5,025 bases of DNA from Candidatus Kerfeldbacteria bacterium (GTDB lineage: Bacteria > Patescibacteriota > Patescibacteriia > Veblenbacterales > UBA10138). A program made the translations under genes and the position numbers. Where the stretch lies: positions 1 through 5,025 of the forward strand of contig JACRFM010000092.1 in assembly GCA_016234305.1 (NCBI GenBank). The letters run 5' to 3'. Under the pieces are notes generated by a model. The model ran no database searches and was not told the DNA's origin. It saw only the letters and a program-made list of their open reading frames with translations. Shown here one piece after another: positions 1-4,349 of this stretch (position 1 is the stretch's first letter; each line of letters begins with the position of its first letter).

Positions 1-30
1 CCCAGGCGGGACGCACCTAGACACTATCTC
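1..30 (-). repeat. Partial leader of a GIY-YIG/tRNA unit, cut by window edge
   Basis: Read on the minus strand, this segment resembles the segment at about 404-433 that precedes the intact GIY-YIG gene. Both contain GATAGT, CTAG, TGCGTC and CGCCTG in the same order, with a few single-base indels. The first part also resembles the D-arm of the tRNA-Ser (ATAGTG, TCTAG, TGCG). The last bases, CGCCTGGG, would begin the leader hairpin seen at 403-419. It lies directly behind the intact tRNA, so a further unit may start here and continue outside the window. The similarity is visible; the tandem-unit interpretation is inference. Confidence 0.5.
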
Positions 31-137
31 GTGCCAAGCGGAGAGAGGGGGATTCGAACCCCCGATACCTTGCGGTATACCTGCTCTCCAAGCAGGCGCA
101 CTAGACCACTATGCGATCTCTCCGCTTGGCACGAGAT
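26..137. repeat. 21-bp perfect inverted repeat enclosing the tRNA-Ser gene
   Basis: Bases 26-46 are the exact reverse complement of 117-137. The inner 7 bp of each arm are the tRNA acceptor stem (40-46 and 117-123). The outer 14 bp on each side (26-39 and 124-137) are not needed for the tRNA fold. A primary transcript would carry a 21-bp helix in which the discriminator G pairs with the base before the tRNA 5' end. The right outer arm is also coding sequence for the last residues of the GIY-YIG protein. Confidence 0.9.
39..123 (-). tRNA. tRNA-Ser(GGA)
   Basis: The full type II cloverleaf can be drawn. The acceptor stem GGAGAGA (123-117) pairs with TCTCTCC (46-40), and 39 gives a G discriminator. 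The D-arm is GCAT/GTGC. The anticodon stem CCTGC/GCAGG (96-92 and 84-80) closes the loop TTGGAGA with anticodon GGA (89-87), which reads UCC and UCU. A long variable arm (79-64, stem ATACC/GGTAT with a GCAA loop) is typical of serine tRNAs. The T-arm GGGGG-TTCGAAT-CCCCC spans 63-47. CCA is not encoded: the next bases on the minus strand are CTT, so it must be added after processing. The 5' end overlaps the 3' end of the GIY-YIG gene, and no separate promoter is evident, so it may be cut from a joint transcript. Confidence 0.97.
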
Positions 138-378
138 TACTGAATATCAATTTCTTAAACGCTTTTCCTCCGTGATAACTTTTAATTTGTGCTTCCCTTT
201 TTAAGGCTTCTGCTCTGGTTTTATACTTTTCAATCAAAATTGTACTCCACGGCCTGCCTTTTTGAGTTGCCTTGCTACGACCGGAATTATGCCTTTTTAT
301 TTTATCATCTAAACAACCAGTAGAACCAATATAATATTCCTCTGTTTTTTGACTTTTTATTATATAAACACAATACAT
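109..378 (-). CDS. GIY-YIG nuclease domain protein, 89 aa
   Basis: This is a single-domain GIY-YIG protein of the short UvrC-N/YhbQ-like type. The motifs are VYII (residues 4-7) and YIGST (16-20), then HNSGRSKATQKGRPW (30-44) and the helix with EALKREAQIKS (57-67, candidate catalytic Glu62), ending in HGGKAFKKLI (69-78). I chose the ATG at 378 because AAGAAGGG lies 7 bases upstream and the protein then starts right at the domain (MYCVYII). The longer GTG start at 411 would add 11 residues encoded by leader sequence. The position normally holding the catalytic Arg, in the L-x-x-R pattern after YIG, is Lys26. The last residues (about LVPSGEIA, 82-89) are encoded by the tRNA flank and the tRNA 5' end, and the TAG stop (109-111) lies in the tRNA D-arm. 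The role is unknown; DNA cleavage is inferred from the family. The lysine substitution and the tRNA context suggest a selfish or remnant homing-type element rather than a repair enzyme. Confidence 0.88.
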   Translation of the reverse strand: MYCVYIIKSQKTEEYYIGSTGCLDDKIKRHNSGRSKATQKGRPWSTILIEKYKTRAEALKREAQIKSYHGGKAFKKLIFSNLVPSGEIA

Positions 379-385
379 ATTCTTA

Positions 386-393
386 CCCTTCTT
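386..393 (-). promoter_or_regulatory. Shine-Dalgarno of the GIY-YIG gene
   Basis: AAGAAGGG on the minus strand sits 7 bases before the ATG at 378-376. It decides the start codon in favour of the 89-residue form over the GTG at 411. Confidence 0.75.
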
Positions 394-402
394 AAGAATA
401 TA

Positions 403-419
403 TCCCGCCACAGGCGAGA
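403..419 (-). repeat. Leader hairpin upstream of the GIY-YIG gene
   Basis: Bases 406-409 (CGCC) pair with 413-416 (GGCG) around the loop ACA. The stem continues with C404-G418 and T403-A419 after one C-A mismatch. On the minus strand it lies just before the Shine-Dalgarno of the GIY-YIG gene. The start of what looks like the same hairpin occurs at 1-11. It has no T-tract, so it is probably not a terminator. It could affect translation or be part of the repeated unit; neither can be decided here. Confidence 0.5.
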
Positions 420-469
420 CGCACTAGACTATCCTGCCCCCACCAGAGACGACGGTATGCGATCCCTCC
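418..469 (-). pseudogene. Broken tRNA-Ser-like 5' segment interrupted by a 25-nt insert
   Basis: On the minus strand, GGAGGGATCGCATA (469-456) matches the first 14 bases of the intact tRNA-Ser with one mismatch (GGAGAGATCGCATA), and GC precedes it in both places. After 25 unrelated bases (455-431), the D-arm 3' part resumes as TCTAGTGCG (429-421), identical to the tRNA. The anticodon arm, variable arm and T-arm are absent; the leader of the GIY-YIG gene follows instead. It cannot fold into a tRNA. It is either a decayed copy or the displaced 5' part of a tRNA invaded by the GIY-YIG unit. Confidence 0.6.
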
Positions 470-483
470 GCATAGGAAAATAT

Positions 484-570
484 TCACATACCCATAAATC
501 CTCCGCCAGATAAAGTAAAACCACTGGCTACCAATTTTTTAAACTCTTCTCCTCCGTAAAAATGACGCTG
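484..570 (-). pseudogene. 3'-terminal remnant of a second GIY-YIG gene
   Basis: Read on the minus strand in the frame ending at TGA (486-484), this gives YGGEEFKKLVASGF. That matches the C-terminal YHGGKAFKKLIFSN of the intact GIY-YIG protein closely in sequence and at the DNA level (ACGGAGGA, AAG-GTTTAA, AAATTG in order). About 11 further residues, TLSGGGFMGM and the stop, follow. The domain's GIY and YIG motifs are missing upstream; an ATG at 591 would give only 35 residues. The remnant lies just before the broken tRNA segment, repeating the order seen for the intact gene and intact tRNA. Non-functional. Confidence 0.6.
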
Positions 571-640
571 AAAAATAAATCCTGGAAACATTAACCCATA
601 AACTGCCAACTAGCGACTTTTACCTTAACATTTTTTGCTT

Positions 641-686
641 AAAAAATAAAGCCCGCCCAATTGGTTTATTAAAAATTTGGGAAGGC
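641..686 (-). terminator. Rho-independent terminator of the 124-residue gene
   Basis: On the minus strand, GCCTTCCCAA (686-677) pairs with TTGGGCGGGC (660-651): nine pairs including one G-T wobble, with one mismatch, around a 16-base loop. The T-rich run TTTATTTTTT (650-641) follows at once. It lies 22 bases after the stop codon at 709 and insulates this gene from the GIY-YIG/tRNA region. Confidence 0.75.
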
Positions 687-708
687 CTATAAATTTGTCA
701 AGCTAAAA

Positions 709-1083
709 TTATTTTTTGAAATTAACCACCAGGCTAACTGCTTGTATTATATCGTTAGGTTCTTTACTAAAAAACTTAACGACACTGTTATTATTTAGAG
801 AGACAATTGCATTATTTTGCTCAACCGCTTTTTTAAGAATACTCTTAAATTTATCCGGGTTGCTAAAACGATTCAGACTTTTCTCACAAACCGAGATGCA
901 ATAAATATTGCAAGGCAAACCGTCTTTTTTAAAATAAGCAAGAAACCGAGGGGAAATTGATTTATCAGTTGCCACCTCATTTGAAATAGAAATTATTTTA
1001 GTTAAAAACTTTTCGCCTAAAAACGGTATAAGACTGTTACGAAGATTCATAACAGCGTCTGGTTGAGCTAATACTTTACTCAT
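709..1083 (-). CDS. Hypothetical protein, 124 aa, own promoter and terminator
   Basis: I do not recognise the family. The start is supported by AGGAG (1094-1090) six bases before the ATG, one of the few clear Shine-Dalgarno sequences in the window. The protein has no signal peptide or membrane segment, is rich in Lys, Asn and Ser, and ends in LVVNFKK. Its central part reads LPCNIYCISVC, which places cysteines at 58, 62 and 66, four residues apart. On a helix these would share one face and could bind a metal or form disulfides, but that is speculation. The alternating hydrophobic stretches suggest a small mixed alpha/beta cytosolic protein. The gene is visibly more AT-rich than lemA and the glycosyltransferase gene. 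It has its own promoter (1153-1181) and terminator (641-686), so it is a monocistronic unit. The overlapping plus-strand frame at 716-904 is a shadow. Confidence 0.8.
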   Translation of the reverse strand: MSKVLAQPDAVMNLRNSLIPFLGEKFLTKIISISNEVATDKSISPRFLAYFKKDGLPCNIYCISVCEKSLNRFSNPDKFKSILKKAVEQNNAIVSLNNNSVVKFFSKEPNDIIQAVSLVVNFKK

Positions 1084-1089
1084 GTCTTA

Positions 1090-1094
1090 CTCCT
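1090..1094 (-). promoter_or_regulatory. Shine-Dalgarno of the 124-residue gene
   Basis: AGGAG on the minus strand, six bases from the ATG at 1083-1081. The strong site confirms the start and shows that this genome uses classical ribosome binding for some genes. Confidence 0.8.
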
Positions 1095-1152
1095 AATTAG
1101 ATTAGTGAATTATTTTGAGTTGTTTTTGAAAAGAGCAGTTTTGGAAAAATTA

Positions 1153-1181
1153 AATCTATCATGAAGTATAATATTTGTCAA
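1153..1181 (-). promoter_or_regulatory. Sigma70-type promoter of the 124-residue gene
   Basis: On the minus strand, a perfect -35 box TTGACA (1181-1176) and a -10 box TAGATT (1158-1153, four of six consensus bases) are separated by exactly 17 bases. Transcription would start near 1146, giving a leader of roughly 60 bases before the ATG at 1083. Confidence 0.65.
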
Positions 1182-1188
1182 CATCTAA

Positions 1189-1213
1189 AACAAGAGGCGT
1201 AAATAAACCTCTC
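1189..1213 (-). terminator. Weak candidate terminator after the lemA-TPM operon
   Basis: On the minus strand, AGAGG (1212-1208) pairs with CCTCT (1197-1193) around a 10-base loop, followed by only a short TGTTTT. The stem is short, and it lies about 125 bases past the TPM stop codon. It is the only candidate I see between that gene and the next promoter. Confidence 0.25.
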
Positions 1214-1338
1214 GTTCATGCCGCCATAAAAAATTTACCACCACACCTTAAGCAACGCTATATTCTCCATACCAACTGCATAAAAACGAACATCTTTCAT
1301 CCATACACCTTAGGCTGTGGCATTTTTGGTGTGGTGGT

Positions 1339-2223
1339 TTACCAACTGCCGCCCGAACCGCCGCCGCCCGAACCGCCGCCGCCAAAACCGCCAAAGCCGC
1401 CCGAACCGCCGCCGAAGCCCCCTTTGCCGCCGCCAATCCACCAAGGAATATAACCCCGCGCCTTACCTTTGCTATAACTGCGAGACACAATAAAATCAAA
1501 CAACAAACCCAAAGGTATCAGAATAACCATGGAAAATAACCCAAAATACAAAAAACCCTTGAGCAGACCAATCGCAACTCCAATTGCTCCGCCAACTGCG
1601 CCACCGGCCCACCAAGACTTGGAGCGAGCCAGCAGACTGCCAAGCCACATGATAATAAAAATAACCAACCAAAAATAATTAGAAATAGCAGTCATTTCGC
1701 TGGTCAATTGATTATCGTTGGCCGAAGTATCGCTGGGTAATTTGGCTCCGCCTTGCAGAGCGCTGATTATTTTATCCACCGCCTGGTTTAAACCGTCAAA
1801 ATATTTTTGCTCTTGAAAAGCCGGCTTCAAAACATTGTTAATCAGCCAATAACTTTGGGCGTCAGTTAAACTGCCTTCCAAACCATAACCGACTTCAATT
1901 CTCATTTTTCTGTCGTCGCGCGCGATTAAAATCAGCAAACCATTATCCTGGCCCTTCTTACCTATACCCCAGTCGCGGAACAATTTGGCGGCAAAATTTT
2001 CAATCGTATCGCCCGCCAGTGAATTAATGGTGACAACAGTAATTTCGTTACCGCTCTGTTTGGTATAATCTGATAATTTCTGATTCAACTGCTGACTATC
2101 GGCCGAGCTAAGCAAACCGGCATAATCATTCACCCAACCCGCGGGCTTGCCTGGACTTTGGTAAGCTAAAACCATGGCTGGCAAAAAAATCAGCCCTGTC
2201 AAAAATAATGCCAGCCGTTTCAT
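1339..2223 (-). CDS. TPM-domain (YgcG-like) membrane protein, 294 aa
   Basis: A signal peptide (residues 1-20, MKRLALFLTG...AMVLA) is followed by a TPM_phosphatase domain at about 23-158. Its family hallmarks are VNDYAGLLS (31-39), a NEITVVTINSL strand (59-69), DWGIGKKGQDNGLLILIARDDRKMRIEVG in 84-112, GYGLEG (112-117) and NNVLKPAF (129-136). One membrane segment lies at about 183-199 and a glycine-rich hydrophobic stretch, probably two more, at 205-247. The protein ends in a basic linker and a Gly/Ser tail (264-294, ending GGSW), as in YgcG-type proteins. The TPM domain should be outside the cytoplasmic membrane. Its biochemical role in bacteria is poorly defined; relatives act in photosystem repair in plants, and phosphatase activity has been reported for some. 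It lies 44 bases behind lemA and is likely co-transcribed with it. No clear Shine-Dalgarno precedes the ATG at 2223. Family assignment is firm, function is not. Confidence 0.93.
   Translation of the reverse strand: MKRLALFLTGLIFLPAMVLAYQSPGKPAGWVNDYAGLLSSADSQQLNQKLSDYTKQSGNEITVVTINSLAGDTIENFAAKLFRDWGIGKKGQDNGLLILIARDDRKMRIEVGYGLEGSLTDAQSYWLINNVLKPAFQEQKYFDGLNQAVDKIISALQGGAKLPSDTSANDNQLTSEMTAISNYFWLVIFIIMWLGSLLARSKSWWAGGAVGGAIGVAIGLLKGFLYFGLFSMVILIPLGLLFDFIVSRSYSKGKARGYIPWWIGGGKGGFGGGSGGFGGFGGGGSGGGGSGGSW
1351..1413 (-). repeat. 15-bp repeats coding the Gly/Ser tail
   Basis: The plus-strand 15-mer GCCCGAACCGCCGCC occurs exactly at 1351-1365, 1366-1380 and 1399-1413, the first two in tandem. 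On the minus strand it encodes GGGSG-type units of the TPM protein tail. Such repeats can gain or lose copies by slippage, so tail length may vary between strains. The proline-rich frame on the opposite strand is an artefact of this repeat. Confidence 0.85.
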
Positions 2224-2267
2224 AATTATTTTTACTGTTGTAAACCTAAAATTGGAAACGTAACTGC

Positions 2268-2822
2268 TTAAAAATTAACCTTAGGCGCGTTCTCGGCTGC
2301 CGGCGCCGCTTCAAAATAAGCTTTTTCAGCAAAGCCAAACAAGCTGGCCAAAATACTGGAAGGCAAACGCTTAATGCGCAAATTATAAGTTTGCACCGCA
2401 TCGTTATAACGCTTACGTTCCACACTTACCCGATTTTCCGTGCCCTCAAGCTGAGCCATTAGAGTTTGCACATTCTCGGCTGATTTAAGCTGCGGATAGT
2501 TCTCCATTACCACTAAAAGCCGCCCCAGAGCCGATTCCACTTGAGTGGCCGCCTTGGCCTTGTCGTCGGCAGTAGCGGCGCCACTGTATCTGGTGCGAGC
2601 TTCGGCCAAAGCGCCGAACACGGCCTGTTCTTGCTTCATTACACCCTTAACCGATTCCACTAAATTAGGAATTAAATCCAAGCGGCGCTGGTACTGCGTT
2701 TCCACCTGCGACCATTGATTGGCCACGGTTTCACGAACCGTTACCAAACTGTTGTAACCGCTCCACACATAGAGCGCAATTAAAACCACCACGCCGATAA
2801 TGCCTAGAATCCATTTATCCAT
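2268..2822 (-). CDS. lemA: LemA family protein, 184 aa
   Basis: A full-length LemA family member. An N-terminal membrane segment (residues about 4-21, WILGIIGVVVLIALYVW) is followed by a helical-bundle domain with the conserved blocks YNSLV (23-27), W-SQVETQYQRRLDLIPNLV (37-55), SVKG (57-60), VVMENYPQLK (104-113), LEGTENR (125-131), ERKRYNDAVQTYN (135-147), FGF..KAYFEA (162-172) and the final PKVNF. The protein should be anchored in the cytoplasmic membrane with its helical domain outside or at the surface. Its cellular function is not established. It is the first gene of a two-gene operon with the TPM protein, a pairing common in bacteria. A strong promoter lies 31 bases upstream. There is no good Shine-Dalgarno before the ATG at 2822. 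Confidence 0.96.
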   Translation of the reverse strand: MDKWILGIIGVVVLIALYVWSGYNSLVTVRETVANQWSQVETQYQRRLDLIPNLVESVKGVMKQEQAVFGALAEARTRYSGAATADDKAKAATQVESALGRLLVVMENYPQLKSAENVQTLMAQLEGTENRVSVERKRYNDAVQTYNLRIKRLPSSILASLFGFAEKAYFEAAPAAENAPKVNF

Positions 2823-2852
2823 AAGAATATGGTTAATAATTAACTACCTAAC

Positions 2853-2880
2853 ATTATAGCAAAACGCTCCGATTTTTCAA
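2853..2880 (-). promoter_or_regulatory. Sigma70-type promoter of lemA-TPM operon
   Basis: On the minus strand, -35 TTGAAA (2880-2875, five of six consensus bases) and a perfect -10 TATAAT (2858-2853) are 16 bases apart. The predicted start near 2846 gives a leader of about 24 bases. Confidence 0.75.
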
Positions 2881-2908
2881 TCGCCCCTAGGTTCTGCCTC
2901 ATCTTATG

Positions 2909-2947
2909 CTCTCGCGCCTTAAAAGGGCGCAGAGGTATCCCCTCTGC
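2909..2947. other. Two overlapping, mutually exclusive hairpins between divergent promoters
   Basis: Stem 1 pairs GCGCC (2914-2918) with GGCGC (2926-2930), extended by CTCT (2909-2912) with AGAG (2931-2934) past a bulged C. Stem 2 pairs GCAGAGG (2929-2935) with CCTCTGC (2941-2947) around a five-base loop. Both need 2929-2934, so only one can form at a time. No T-tract follows. The element lies upstream of both predicted divergent transcripts, so it may act as DNA (operator or repeat) or in a longer transcript not recognised here. Confidence 0.5.
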
Positions 2948-2992
2948 CAAGCTATCGTCTGTGGTGCCTGAGTTATATCTATTTGATTTTTT

Positions 2993-3001
2993 TGTTATAC
3001 T
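2993..3001 (+). promoter_or_regulatory. Extended -10 promoter of the glycosyltransferase gene
   Basis: TGTTATACT is an extended -10 motif (TG-n-TATACT, five of six bases in the hexamer). The possible -35 at 2973-2978 (TTATAT) is weak, as is usual with an extended -10. Transcription would start near 3007-3010, at or just before the ATG at 3010, so the mRNA may be leaderless; no Shine-Dalgarno is present. Confidence 0.55.
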
Positions 3002-3009
3002 AATTACAT

Positions 3010-4344
3010 ATGATTAAAAAACATTCTAACAAGGCCTGGGTAGTGGCTGTGGATATGGGCTATGGCCACGAGCGAGCCGCTTATGCTTTAAAAGACTTAG
3101 CCTACGGCCCTATTCTGATTGCCAACAATTACCGCGGCATCCCTAAATCCGAACGGCAATATTGGAAAACCTCACGCGAGCTTTATGAAAGCGTTTCCCG
3201 TTTCAAAAGCGTACCGGTAGTAGGCGACTTGGTTTTTGAAATTATGGACCATTTCCAGCAGATTGAGCCGTTTTATCCGCGGCGCGATTTATCCAGCCCC
3301 AGTCTGCAATTAAAACAAAGTTACGACCTGATTAAAAAAGGCTTAGGCAAACATTTAATAGAATTAATCAGCCGCCGCCCCCTGCCGCTCATAGCTACTT
3401 TTTTCCAGGCCGCTTTTATGGCTGAAGAAATGGGCTATGCCGGAGATATTTATTGCACGATTTGTGACGCTGATTGCAGCCGAACCTGGGCCCCCTTGAA
3501 TCCTAAACAAAGTCAGATTAAATATTTTGCGCCCAACGGCCGCGTGGTAGAACGCTTAAAACTTTACGGCGTGCGGGAAGAAAATATTTATTTAACTGGC
3601 TTCCCCTTGCCCAAAGAACTAGTCGGCGGACCCAAAGAACCGGTGCTTAGGCATGATTTATCCAGCCGCATAAAAAATCTTGACCCTAAGAATATTTTCC
3701 GCGCCAAATACAGCCGCGCCTTAGCCAGGCGCCTAGGCACGCATTGGTACGAAACCAATCACAAACATCCGCTCACCGTAACCTTCACCATTGGCGGCGC
3801 CGGCGCGCAGCGCAACTTAGGCATACAAATTGCCGATAGTTTATCAGTTAAAATCAGCCAAGGCAAAATCCGCTTGAACTTAATTGTGGGCACACACAAA
3901 GAAACTTATCATTATTATGAACAAGGCATTAAAGACCTGAAACTGACCAAGTACCTGGGTAAATATATTAATATCATTCACAACGCCACGCGCCATGAAT
4001 ACTTTACCAAGTTCAGCCAGATTCTGCACACCACTGACATTTTGTGGACCAAACCTTCGGAAATGTCTTTTTACACCGGCTTAGGTTTGCCGATAATTAT
4101 CGCGCCGCCGATTGGCTCGCAAGAACAATTTAACCGTTTGTGGCTTAAAACCGTGGCCGGCGGCATTACCCAAAACGACCCGCGCTACACAGACGAGTGG
4201 CTGTTTGACTGGGTGAATTCGGGCGGTTTGGCGCGCACGGCTTGGAACGGCTTTATTGAAGCGCCCACGCACGGCGCTTACCGCATTGAAAGCATAATTA
4301 CCGGCAAAAAAATCGACCTGCCGCAAATCCCGATGATTGTTTAA
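3010..4344 (+). CDS. MurG/MGDG-synthase-like GT-B glycosyltransferase, 444 aa
   Basis: A two-lobed GT-B (GT28-like) glycosyltransferase, judged by motifs at the expected places. N-terminal lobe: after a strand WVVAVDM (10-16), GYGHERAA (17-24) corresponds to the G-x-GH-x-RAA acceptor-side loop. TICDADCSRTWAP (150-162), KYFAPNGRVVERLKLYGV (171-188) and IYLTGFPLP (193-201) follow the 'TD...W...yf.ps......l...Gv....i..tG.P' pattern of MGDG synthases. C-terminal lobe: FTIGGAGAQ (259-267) is the glycine-rich nucleotide-binding loop, and TKPSEMSFYTGLGLPIIIAPPIGSQEQFN spans 347-375, the donor-sugar motif with the family's GLP and QE residues. Residues 45-110 and 205-250 are less typical. No signal peptide or membrane segment is seen, so it probably acts at the inner membrane face. 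Donor and acceptor cannot be told from sequence; a glycolipid or cell-surface precursor is inferred. It is distinct enough not to call murG. A HAD gene follows after 5 bases. Confidence 0.8.
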   Translation: MIKKHSNKAWVVAVDMGYGHERAAYALKDLAYGPILIANNYRGIPKSERQYWKTSRELYESVSRFKSVPVVGDLVFEIMDHFQQIEPFYPRRDLSSPSLQLKQSYDLIKKGLGKHLIELISRRPLPLIATFFQAAFMAEEMGYAGDIYCTICDADCSRTWAPLNPKQSQIKYFAPNGRVVERLKLYGVREENIYLTGFPLPKELVGGPKEPVLRHDLSSRIKNLDPKNIFRAKYSRALARRLGTHWYETNHKHPLTVTFTIGGAGAQRNLGIQIADSLSVKISQGKIRLNLIVGTHKETYHYYEQGIKDLKLTKYLGKYINIIHNATRHEYFTKFSQILHTTDILWTKPSEMSFYTGLGLPIIIAPPIGSQEQFNRLWLKTVAGGITQNDPRYTDEWLFDWVNSGGLARTAWNGFIEAPTHGAYRIESIITGKKIDLPQIPMIV

Positions 4345-4349
4345 GTCGT

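Noticed and set aside
38..125. tRNA boundaries with acceptor stem GCGGAGA/TCTCCGC
   Set aside because: This 7-bp pairing exists only because of the extended inverted repeat. The standard serine tRNA spacing fixes GGAGAGA/TCTCTCC with a G discriminator, giving 39-123.
376..411. Longer GTG start for the GIY-YIG protein
   Set aside because: The extra 11 residues come from leader and hairpin sequence, and the Shine-Dalgarno at 386-393 lies within that extension, pointing to the ATG at 378.
571..650. Possible further coding sequence upstream of the GIY-YIG remnant
   Set aside because: The frame is open for a short distance, but the translation does not resemble GIY-YIG or anything else I recognise.
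680..705. TTGACA at 700-695 on the minus strand as a promoter for the GIY-YIG region
   Set aside because: No acceptable -10 box lies at 16-18 bases (AAATTT only), and the terminator stem occupies that position.
716..904. Plus-strand 62-residue frame
   Set aside because: It lies opposite the 124-residue gene, which has a promoter, Shine-Dalgarno and terminator; the plus frame has none.
1175..1453. Plus-strand frame with a proline-rich PPEPPPP tail
   Set aside because: It is the antisense reading of the Gly/Ser repeat tail of the TPM gene, has no ribosome binding site and spans the intergenic region.
1248..1499. Minus-strand 83-residue alanine-rich frame
   Set aside because: It is another frame of the same GC-rich repeat inside the TPM gene, on the same strand as that well-supported gene.
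4081..4326. Minus-strand 81-residue frame
   Set aside because: It lies opposite the 3' part of the glycosyltransferase gene and shows no recognisable domain or start signal.
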